Source: Charina bottae (taxonomy: Eukaryota > Chordata > Lepidosauria > Squamata > Charinaidae). From it: a stretch of 64,000 bases of DNA. A program made the translations under genes and the position numbers. The notes beneath the pieces were generated by a model. The model was not told where the DNA came from. It did no database searches and saw only the letters and a program-made list of their open reading frames with translations. Of this stretch, positions 1 through 11,500 are shown one piece after another. Within the stretch, counting starts at the first letter, position 1; every line of letters starts with the position of its first letter. The stretch is taken from the NCBI GenBank assembly GCA_023362775.1, contig JALMGJ010000004.1:78110798-78174797 (forward strand), written 5' to 3'.

Positions 1-2390
1 TACTTGAGACCACACAAGACAACCAAATGATAATCTTTGAGGCTAATACTTACAACGGCACAACAAACTTCAGGCATTTTTGTATGTTTCAATGAATGCC
101 TAAGAAGCTAACATAATTTAAAATGGCATCTTTCTACAAATTTCTGTGACGTATTTACAGATTAAAAGTACGAAGAGTGAATATGGCTCAAAATGCCCTG
201 TTTCAAAATGAAACAGCAATTTTAAGGTCAAAGTGAGGTATTTTGATTTTAGCAAAAATGTTCCCACAGTATTCCAATCATTCTGGAAATGTACTGAACT
301 CAAGATCATCTTGTGAAACAGCTGTTTCAACCTTGGAATTATTAATTTATTATATTCATTTATATAGCTGCCTAACTTGCAAATTGCAACTCTGGTATTA
401 TGTTTACACATAGGATTAAAACCAATGACAAAACATAAAATTAATTATAACAACAGGAACATAACAACAGCACAAAAGCATCCAAGGACACTCTAATACA
501 ATTCATACAACCATAGTCACAATGATGGACACAGCAATCTTTTCAAGTTGGACAGCACTGCACAATTTTGGATAATGCATAGGGCATAAAAATTATTTTG
601 TCTATGCATTTATTTCCCATTTAAAATATCAACATTTGACAACAGTATAACAGTTTGACAATTAAACAGTATAACAGTTTAATTATTTTGTCTATGCATT
701 TATTTCCCATTTAAAGTATCAACATTTGACAACAGTTCCCATTTAAAATATCAACATTTGACAACAGTATAAATGATTAAACTAATTTTTTAAAAAAGAA
801 GTGATATAAAGCATGTATGAAATATACAAGGTGAAATGAACAGTAAGAATCAATAAATGCAATAGAGGATAAAACTAACAGTAAAAAAAGTTTCACAGCA
901 GACTATAAATTAACCTATGAAAATATTTTGGTGCCAAAAATGAAATAAATATAATAATTTTAAAAAGTAAGTAATTTATTAAAATAATAAAATGCCCAGA
1001 ATTTCAAGAAATTTCATCGGAGACCAAAGATCTTATAAGATTTGGTTATCTGAGTGCTAGCTAAATGCTTAAATGCTGTCACCCACAGGCCCTGGGTTGA
1101 TAACCTCTTTAATAATTTTTGCATGTTTCTTTTAAACAATTCAGAACAAATGATATTCATTTCCCAATTGGGGCACACCAGCAGGAATGCAGGGGACCTT
1201 CAGCTTTAGGATCCCAAAAGGCCGAAAGGAGTTATCATAGCTCCCCAAGATGCTGCCTAGGCAGCAATGAGAAAGAGAGTATTATTACTCCAGCTCACCA
1301 CTTACTAACTCTGATCCGATTATGTTGAATGTAGTATATAGAAACAAATTATGACTGTCATTCTCTATCTATACCTGAATCGCTGTGCTTGTATTCTATT
1401 TTTCTCCTTCACTGAATTGCAGATAAACCAATTCACTCAGATCAGCAGCATTTTTCCTCACTTCCTGGTTGGCCTTTTCCTGTATACTTTTCACATTCTC
1501 ACCTGTCCTAGCCCCCCTTTCTCTCATTTGTTTCATTCCAATTTTAGGGACTCTCATAAAATGAGAGAATGGTGGGAATGACGACGGACAGGTCTTATAT
1601 ATGGAAGGGGGAGGGAATGGATGCATCTGCAAACTAACCTATATATTCAGAAGTAAATCTTATTGAACCTTCCTTTCACTAGCTCTCACAATTTCTATTT
1701 TTGATATTGTTTTATTTGCTGTAATGTAATGTTATGTTTATTTTATCATTTCCCTACTCACTCTTCTTCTGCATCATTGCATTCAGACAAATAACTTTAA
1801 GGGAGTCAGAAAGGTAACACTGTATTTCCCTCTGGATGCAACTGAAGAGGACTTTAAGTTAATCAATATGTGGGCAGAGAGATGATCTGGTGCCTCCTGA
1901 AGGCTTCTTGCCTTGGCTACCCTAAAGCCAGTAGCACCACTGTCTATGACTATTTGCTCCAACCTTTTTAGATGATTACGTTTTTTAGATTCTTTTTTAG
2001 TTTTAGAATAATTCTGTTCTAAATATTAATTATTCTATTATTAGTGCTACTAAGTTTCTTTATATTGAATAACACTCAACAGTTTCTACATTCTTGTATC
2101 AGGTGAAAAAAATGTACATTTTTCATACATCCTGTCATTTACAACACAAATAAAATCTTGCTACTCTCATTATAATATTTTTGGTTTTTAAACACGTGAA
2201 TTTTGTTTAACTAGGGCAATAAACCAAATCTTATGAAACCATTTTGCAAGCAAGATTATCCAGCTATTTCCACTGGTACGCAACAACTGACTGCTGCTAA
2301 AAAGCAAGTATATCAAAAAATTTTTTAAAAATTAACATTTTTAGAAATGAAATGTTGAAATCACATTCACAGTTAATCAGAATGACGCAC
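1..2390 (-). other. CXADR intron 6 (part)
   Basis: AT-rich intron sequence running off the left edge. Apart from a small tandem duplication at 590-775 I see no coding exon: a search by eye for the next CXADR exon (encoding the VPPPKS-type segment) on the minus strand found nothing. Confidence 0.7.
590..775. repeat. Short local tandem duplication
   Basis: The stretch containing TTATTTTGTCTATGCATTTA followed by TTTCCCATTTAAA(A/G)TATC and CAACATTTGACAACAGT occurs in full at about 592-648 and 681-739, with a third partial copy at about 738-772. The copies differ by very few bases. Confidence 0.75.
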
Positions 2391-2529
2391 CTGATATCAT
2401 GATGTACTTCTTTTTCATATTTTTTTTCTCTTCGTTTCTTACAGCAACAGAAAACGAAAAAAGCCAATAAACTGAGTACCAGAAGAGTCCCTATAACTGC
2501 TCCAGCAATTGTACCAGCTCTATCTATAG
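2391..2529 (-). CDS. CXADR: CXADR exon 6 (transmembrane helix and juxtamembrane tail)
   Basis: 139 nt, acceptor TTTAG, donor GTGCGT. Encodes [20 protein letters not shown], the membrane helix, then a CCC cluster, [16 protein letters not shown] and two bases (AG) of the next codon. Phase 2 end means the next exon must begin with the third base of an Arg codon. That exon (with the PDZ-binding C-terminus) is not in the window. Confidence 0.96.
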
Positions 2530-5500
2530 CTAAAATACATAAAACAAATTATGTGAGGTAGCAGAAATTAATTTTGCAGCTTAATGCCAAATATTTACCT
2601 AATGTCTATTTTTATTACTTCACTGTTTCCCGTTAGCTAATACTTACGAGGTGTAACAGTCAGTCTAACAGAACATTCTTCTGTGCCAACTTTATTTCTG
2701 GCCAAACATGTGTAAGTACCAGAGTAAGTCTGAGAAGCATTTTTCACCAAAAGGTCACCTGTAACTGCATCTGTAAATATCCAAGATATTTGTTAGAATT
2801 TTGCAACTATCTATAGAATAAAAAACAGTATCTTAATATGTTATTTCATGTAATGTCACTTTATTTATTACTTATACACAGCACACTTTATTGATGTAAA
2901 TGTTCTGCAAATATTACTGAGTATTAGAATTATTTTGGGAATGAGGGTAGATAGAAGCTCTTCTCCCAATGTCTCTGCATACCAGCACTTCTGCAGATCA
3001 ACATTGCACTGGAGCACTAAGGTCCCACACATAAGTTACCACTAAGGTGTGCTAGCTGAATACCAAAAGAAAACTAATTACTGAATGAGATAAAGTTGGA
3101 AGGAAATCAGCTTTTCAAATGTGTATAAAACAAAAGGAAATTCAAGTATTGATCTCTGCCAATTCACTTTTTCTACTGCTATCAGAGTAGTTACTAATTA
3201 ATCTATCACAGTCATAGACATTTTTTGGGGGAAGGGATAGAATTAATCTAATTTCTGTTGAAGAAATTGAAAGGCTGTTATCTCACAAAATTATTACTGT
3301 GCTATGAATTCTTCAAACAAGAAAATTAATAATATATGAGAAGTTCATGCAATGCACTTTTTTTCAGATCGTTAGAGCAATCACGTCTTTTGCAAGGCTA
3401 TGCAGCTGCCTCAAAAAGTATTCCTCCCTGTCTCAATTAGAATCGACAAGCTACTTCACATACAAAGTAAGAGCTTTGCACACGCTAAAGTTGCAAAGTA
3501 TCCCTTTTGAAAGTTTTGCATGAATCTAAGTTATTATATTCAATTATCACAAATGTTTTCCTAAAACAAAGATCACTGTTTAAAAACAGAATTCCCTGAA
3601 TGCCAAGGAACACCTAGCTCTTATACTTACATACACCTATACACATAATTTAATATACTGCTTGTATATCAAAATTATTACTTATGTTATCCCCGAATAA
3701 ATATTTGTACTGATCCTACTTTCACCTTTCATAAAAAAAGATCAGTGCCCTTACATGAAAAAGCACGCAGTCACTTGGATATGAATTTGCACTCTATCAC
3801 AGGAAAGAAATATGCTTTTGAAACTGAAAAGCTGTAGAAATTACAAGTAGAACAGTAAAACAAAGGAAGTTCTACAACTCTTAGCATGTATGAAAAAAAT
3901 GCTTTAGATTATAGTTAACAGGATTTTTCTATGAAATTAACACAATGTCAATACTGAAAGAATAGTTTCTGTCGCTGAAATACACTTAAAGACATGAGCG
4001 ACTATGGGTTCACACCTATCACAATTACCTTTTCTTATAGCAGAAAACATGGTTATAATTATTTTGCTATTTACATTGACTTTTTCCTCACAATTGTCCC
4101 GCCTTCTGAATTCGATATAAAAACAAATTATGCACTTTTTGTTCATTATATTTGATTGATGAAGGGAAATTCATTTAATAATTTTCTGATATAATGACTG
4201 ACTTGTTGGATCTATCCAAAGGCTATCTGGTTGTTCAGCACTGGCTATTCCCAGGAAGCCCACCAGCAAATTATGATGGACAGCTTTCCCTGATTCTAAC
4301 ATCAATTTTCACTTAAAGTTCTATAAACGTAAGCACTTCTACACCTCCTTTTGTGAAAATTCAGGAATTTTAAAAAAATGGTCTTTGAGGCAGCCCCAGG
4401 AAGAAAAAATAGCAGAATCTTAAAAGATTTACTAAAAATAACATGTAAGCCATTTATGCACAGTTGAGTACCTTTCCCCCACCCCCATCCCTTGTGTTTT
4501 CTATGATTACTAGTAAAAGATAAAATCTGTGAGCTGGACATAATTCCTGGTAACTTCATAGACACATCTATGTAACTTTCATGGCAGCAATATGGAAGTG
4601 ATTTGCCACTGCCTTCTTCTGGTACTTTTTTTTAATGTTCCAGTCTAGCCTATTGTCCTGGATTCTCTTTCCAAGTCTGAACCTGCTTGGCTTTCAGTGG
4701 TAAGCCTAGATTGGCTAAGTACTACCACCTACCGAGAAGACAACATGAAATAATACCATAATTACCTCTAGAGTCTTAGAGAATTATCTCTGCTTAAGGT
4801 CAAACAAGATATCTGAAAGACTCTCAGGCAAGGGTATGCAAATTCACTGGACCAATGTGCAAAAGCAAAGCGACTTGTCAAAACCGGCAAATTCCAAGAG
4901 TGTTTTTTCCCCGCTGGCTTCAAAACTAGTCCACAGATTCCTTACTATTTCTTACATCTTTTCTGTGCTTACCCCAAAAGGGAATAGCTTAAGTGGTATG
5001 TATATGTGGGATTGAAATATGTACATTTTGCTCTAATTCTCATGCTCCCTTTCTACTACCAAGTGTTTTATTCATGCATCTTACTTTTTTTCAATTAACC
5101 ATTTGCCATTTAGGAACAAAACAAATATTCCATCCTGTACCTTTCTATACAAATCCTTCCAAAAGAATATAGACAGTGGAGAGCAAGGCCATAGCTCTGT
5201 TTCCTTCAACTAAAGTTTACTGTATTTCCACTTTTCAACTAGCTTCAAGAACTTAAATGTCTGACAATATACCACTGAAAAATATTTTGGACAATCACAT
5301 GGTAAACAAACTACCTTTATAATAACATTTACGAATTAGACAAAATGTTTTTTTCCTTATGTTTCAAAGTTGTGTCTAAAATTAATTTAGCATTTGAAGA
5401 CAAAAATGTTAGACACAATAATACTCCTATCTGTGAAAAATGTATTAATAACTTGAAAGCATACTCGGTAATGCTGTTGCTGGAAGTTCTTGTGAACCAG

Positions 5501-8500
5501 TGATTTTTGTCCAGGAGTAACTTATGATGGGAGAGCCTTCTTGGGATTTACATTTCAGAATAAGATCAGTTCCAATCTCCTGTGATCCCTCAACATGGCA
5601 TTTAGTCTTCGCCGGCTTTTCTAATAAATAAAGATTCCAACGTAAGTGAAAAGTTTTACCTATGAATCCATTAATTGACATTTGCATCTATACACAGGAG
5701 TCTTTATTTCTACTGTAGATTTCAGCAGGCTACTGAACAATAGCAATTTACCCTAGTAACAATATAGGACCAAATCCAGAGTTATACCACATATTTGCAC
5801 TACCTTAACCCTAAAACCATACCTTTTTCTCAGCTCATGATAGCCCTTGTCCAATCCTATAAGTGCCTCCATGCATTTTCCTGGACTGTGAGGCTAATCT
5901 GCAAGCCAAAGAAAAGCTTCACCTTTTAGGAGGCAATAACCTATAATCCTGCTGAAACAGCTGTTCCACTTCAGATCAGAATAGCTGACCATTCTTAACT
6001 ACTACTATTTTACAAGGCTTTGATCTGAAATATTACAGTAAATATAATTATATGTATTATGACAATATAATTTCTAATTATATGAATTACCATTATGATG
6101 GTATGTCAGAACAAGTGGGGTATACCACTTTAAAAAGTGCTGGTTTAGGATAAAGGAGATCAAGATTTAATCCCCCTTAGCCATGGAAGCCAATTGGCTG
6201 ACTTTGGACCAGTCATTCTCTTAGGCTATTCTACCCCAACAGGGCTCTTGTGGGATAAAACTAAAGAGTGTGCTTTGTATGACAATTTGAACTTCTGGAG
6301 TAAATGCATGACATAATGAATATATTAGAATAATGAATAACAAAAATGCAAGCCAGTGTATACTCTTAACATGTAGGATCCTCCCTATCAGTCAAAAGAC
6401 CTATGCCAAAGTCAGCCTAACCATCTAACGAGGAAAAGCTTAAGTGTAGTGTTTAATTATTTTGTAATAAAAGGCCTTGTGAGCTTTTCTCTTTCATGCT
6501 GTGATCAACCAATTTCCTCTACCCTCCAACCTATGCACCCATCCAAAGGTGTATTGTCTGCTTGAAGCCACTGTGTCCTGTAACATGCTTGTGGCTTCAG
6601 CCTACATTAACCTGACAAAAAAAAAACAAGACATAAATTATTTTATGTTTGCTTCTTTTATCAGTCACAGTAGATGTTTGTGTCTAGATATATAACTGTA
6701 GGGTTAAAAAGCACTTTGCTAGTGTTCAGAGATAATTTACTTTACTCTTATTGGTGGGAGACCAACAAGCCAAATGAAATATATTAACCCTTGAATCTCT
6801 CTTTAATTCTCTGTGCTGGTTCTCTTCTGTGGGCTTTTTAATTGTCTCAACCTAGTGCTTTTATTCTGAGGCATATATGTTCTCTTTTATAAACTGCTTA
6901 GCTACAAAATTAAGCTTACCTGCAATATGAAGAGAAATCACAAATCTCTCAAGGGAGAATTTGAAAGTTAAATGTGTTTTCATCCTAGCAGATCCAACCA
7001 TATTTCCACTAAAAATAAAAAGCAGCAGTTTCGAGCAGCATAATTCAGTAACAGAATTACTTGCTGGGAAAGGCTGGAATACGCACAATACTAACTTTGT
7101 TCCACTGTCCGATGTAAACATAACCCAGAGAATCTTACTAGAAAGTCAGGTACTGTACCGCAGTGTAAGCAGTATGGTAGATGCTCTTTCACAGTCATAA
7201 ATTTATATTGCATGACACAACAAAAGTAGAATTCATGTAGTATTATTTGCATTGTATATTTATCACAGTGCCTCACATCCTGTTTTTAATTTCCCAAGAT
7301 CATGGGAATATAATTCAAAAGACTTGAACTTAAAAAGGTAACACATTGAAATTTATGAGCATAAATTTAAAAACTGAAGATGCCCATTTTTAAAGAAAAA
7401 TAACCAAACTACTGTTTAGTATCCAACAGTGCATTATATTTTTTACATTACATTGCACTTCCTACCTACGAAATATTTGCATTTACCACCTCATATAAAG
7501 CTGTACAAAAAGGCAAATTATAAATACTTTACCAAGTACTATCAACTGGACTCTATGAGTTCGAACACCAGGAAGTTTCTTCACTTTACACTGGTATGTG
7601 CCAGTATCTTCTACTTTTAAATTTAGGACATCAATGCTTGCATCTCCAGAATCTGGACTTTGTTCAGAAAACTGTACTCGTCCCTTCATAAGATACCCAT
7701 CATAAACCCTATCACTGTATATGATGACCTGAATGGGAAAAAAGTAAAGGTTATATTATATCTACAGTGGTGTTTAAAAGTTTCTGAACACTTTTGAATT
7801 TCCAATATTTCTGCATAAATATGACCTAAAAAAAGACCTGTTCTCCACACAATTCCTAAAACTAGATAAAGAATATCCAATTAAACACGTGTCAAAAATA
7901 TTATACTTACTATTTATTGAAGAAAATGATTCAAAGCTACATATTTCTGTGTGGCAAAAGTATGTCAACCTCTAGGATTATCAGTTCATTTGAAGGGGAA
8001 ATTAGTCAGGTGTTTCAATCAATGGAAAGATTATCAGGGCTGAGTATGGGAAATCCTGCCTTATTTAAAGAACAAAATTCTGGGTATTCACTATCAAAGT
8101 CTGATCTGCACAGCAGTGTAAGTGTATCATGGCTCGAACAAAGGAGATTTCCGAGGACCTCTGAAAAACAGTTGTTGATGCTCACCAGACTGGAAAAGGT
8201 TACAAAACTATTTCCAAACAGTTTGGTCTCCACCAGTCCACTGTAAGGTATACTGTATACAAATGGAGGCAACTCAACACTATTGTTACCCTCCCCAGGA
8301 GGGGTCGACCAGCCAAGCTCACACCAAGAGCAAGGCATGTACAGGTAGTCCTTGCTTAACAACCACAATTGGGATTGGGATTTTGGTTGCTAAGAAAAGC
8401 GGTCATTAAGTGAATCTGACCCAATTTTATGACCTTTTCTGCGGCAGTTGTTAAGCGAATCACTGCAGTTATTAAGCAGACCACATGATCCTTAAGCAAA

Positions 8501-11500
8501 TCACGCAGTTCCCCATTGATTTTGCTTGCCAGAAGCCGGCTGGGAAAGTCAAAAATGGCAATCATGTGACCACGGGATGCTGCCACAGTCATAAATGTGA
8601 ACCGGTTGCCAAGCGCCCAAATCATGATCACCTGACTGCAGGGAAGCTGTGACGGTCATAAGTGTGAGAACCAGTCATAAGTTTTTTTTTTCAACACCGT
8701 TGTAAGTCCAAACCATCACTAAACAAGTGGTTGTTAAGTGAGGACTACCTGTAATACTCAGGAGATCTCAAAGAACCCCAGGGTAATGTCTAAGAAACTA
8801 AAGGCGAATGTCAAGCATTCATGAGACTACCATCAGAAGAACAGTGAGCAACAATGGTGTGCATGGCAGGGTTACAAGAAAAAAACCACTGCTTTCCAAA
8901 AAGAACATTGGTGCCTGGCTAAAGTTTGCGAAAGATCACATGGATAAGCCAGAAGGCTATTGGAAGAATGTTCTGTGGATGATGAAACCAAAACAGAACT
9001 TTTTGGCTTGAATGAAAAGCATTATGTTTGGCAAAAGGGAAACACTACATTCTAGCATAAGAGTCTTATCCCATCTATGAAACATGGTAGTGGCAGTACC
9101 ATGGTTTCAGCCTGATTTGCTGCCTCTGGACAAGGACTATGAATTCTGTATTGTACCTGCTAATTCTGCAGGAAAATGTCAGGGTATCTGTCCATGAACT
9201 GAAGCTCAAGAGAAAGTTGGTCAGTAGCAAGATGACACAAAACACACAAGTTGTATGGCCAAACAATGGTTAAAGCAGAAGTTAATTAATGTTTTCAAAT
9301 GCCCAAGTTAAAGTCCTGACCTTAATCCTAAAGAAATGTTGTGGAAGGACCTGAAGCAGGCAGTTCATGTGAGGAAGACCACCAACATTCCTGAGTTGAA
9401 GCTGTTCTGTTAAGGTTTGGGAATTAAACCTAGAATTTACAGATAGAACAGAATGGAAATGTATCCAATGTATCTAGGTGAAAGGGTATAGAAACTGCTA
9501 TGTCATTCTATCAGCAAAAAAGATGACGACACAAGGATGTAATAGGACTGATGCAACCTACTGGTAAGAGTATGCAAATGTGTTATGTGGCTGATGCAAT
9601 GCTACTGTAATGTGAGTCCTGATTGGACAGATATATGTATAAAGGTACTGTGTAAGGTGCTATACTTTCTCTTTCTATTTGATGTGCCTCTGGACAACGT
9701 ATCTGTATTTCTCCGACTGCTGTGTATGAAGACTGTGTATGTATAATTGTAAATAGACTTTTTACCTAAACCTCTTTCGTGTAAGTCTGTTTACTCCTAT
9801 CAGGACTGGAAGAACGTACTGCTCTAAGGCTTCTTGGATATTGGGCTGCCCCAGAACCGCTGACTCTGACATGTTCTGTAAGGAGGAATGGGCTAAAATG
9901 CCTCCAAGCCAACGTGCAGGACTGATCAAAAGTTATTGGAAACATTTAGTTGCAGTTACTGCTGCCCAAGGGGGGCACACAAGTTTTATTGAAAGCAAAG
10001 ATTCACATACTTTTGCCACACACAAATATGTAACTTTGGATCATTTTCCTAAATAAATCAATGAACAAGTATAATGTTTTTGACTCATTTAATTTGGTTC
10101 TCTTTATCTACTTTTAGGACTTCTGTGGAGAACAGATCACATTTTAGGCCACTGTATGTCTTAGCTATAAATAATCTGTTCAATATACTTCTCCAAAAGT
10201 GTCCTAGAGAAGAATACGGTATTTTCCTTAAGGATTTAATTTAACATGCACACAACCTGAATTCAAAATGAATATTAAATCTATGTAATGACTTCTACTT
10301 ACTTCTCCCACTTTTGGTTCCAAAATACTCCATTCAATTTCAAATGTGCCTTCATCTTCTGGAGTGAGAGTAAATGTACACAGCAGTGTAACTTTCTCTC
10401 CTTGAGCTCTTGTAACCATGGTCTGCTCAGTTGAAGTTATTGTTACACCTTCAGTAAGATCTAGGAAAAGTATTGTGAAATCAGGAATGTTAGATTAAAT
10501 ACCTTAATAGTTAAAATAAAAACACAAATGTGTAATTGAAAAACGTCTCATTTAAACTATTTGGGGTAAAATTAATAATTTATACCGTATGGGCTTTCTC
10601 TCAGTGTTTTTACAAAATGTATTTTCAGAAACTTAATGCACTGTTTCAGATGTTTATATTCACATACCATTCAAAATTTTGAACAAAACATATTAGTTTT
10701 GATTTTTTATTTTCTTATTAAGTAAACTGACTTAAATATTAATAATTTAATTGTACAATAACATGAACGTCTTGTACTGGTAATGATTAGTATACATGTA
10801 GGAGAGTTGTAATTGTTTGTGCTTTCTTCCTCTTCACATATCAAACAAAACATTACTCCTTGCCTCTCTGCTTTAGCTGCATTCAAGGCAGCTAACAAAA
10901 TTTAAAAACAAAATCAGGCAATAAAAAGTTTTAAAAATACAAACTGAAATTAGTGATAAATACTAAAATTACCTTAAAAAGCCTAGCAAGAGAAATGTTT
11001 CTTTTCAGATTTCCTAAAAACTGAGAGAGCGAAGGCCAACCAATTTGTGAAGGAATTATGACCCATAATTTGGGAGCAAAGGTGAAGGCCCTCTCTCACA
11101 TGCCATGCAGATAAGCTTCTACCAGTGGGTTGCATTCAAAAGGGCTTTCACCACAGATCTGTATACATTTGCAATCAAAATTATTCAACCCCCATTGCAA
11201 ATCAGGTTTATTGCCAAAATTTACAGACTTTCAGCTGTTTGCAATGAACAAATCAAACAAAAGCAATTGAAATAGCTCAATACAACGAATGCTTCAAGTG
11301 GTGTCCCCAAATTCAACTCAGACACACACTCGCCACAGCGCGGGTCCGCCGGCAAAAGCCCAGCAGGCCTCAGGCTCCTCGCCGTCTCTGCCGTCTCCCT
11401 TCCCTCTGCATTCTGCCCCCTCCCGCTGGGCTGAGGCTCACCCGGGGCTTGCCGGGCGGTGCGCTCGTAGTGCGCAGTGCCTCTGCAGCGACAGCAGAAG

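Larger units (their letters stand above)
8129..10056 (+). pseudogene. Tc1 transposase pseudogene
   Basis: Begins ATGGCTCGAACAAAGGAGAT ([11 protein letters not shown]) followed by a stop, then the helix-turn-helix segment with [19 protein letters not shown] and the RRGRP AT-hook-like box. Downstream [19 protein letters not shown] and [11 protein letters not shown] are standard Tc1 transposase segments. The frame is broken by several stops and indels, and by both nested insertions, so no active enzyme is possible. Confidence 0.85.
7763..10156 (+). mobile_element. Tc1/mariner DNA transposon with nested insertions
   Basis: Left end starts TACAGTGGTGTTTAAAAG after a TA; the right end closes with CCACTGTA. 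The body follows the well-known vertebrate Tc1 plan: the left subterminal phrase CATATTTCTGTGTGGCAAAAG is answered near 10000 by TTCACATACTTTTGCCACAC. The right terminal repeat has lost most of its outer part: it jumps from ACATTTTAGG directly to CCACTGTA, so the ends are no longer symmetrical. Interrupted by a MITE (8342-8751) and a solo LTR (9408-9871). Opposite in orientation to CXADR. Confidence 0.85.
7729..10302 (-). other. CXADR intron 2
   Basis: Almost entirely filled by one Tc1-type transposon (7763-10156) that itself carries two later insertions. Only short stretches of original intron remain at each end. Confidence 0.85.

Noticed and set aside
590..775. CRISPR-like array
   Set aside because: Copies are adjacent duplications with no unique spacers, in a vertebrate intron.
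1..2390. Possible last CXADR exon in this segment
   Set aside because: No minus-strand acceptor followed by the expected cytoplasmic-tail codons was found; the exon is probably left of the window.
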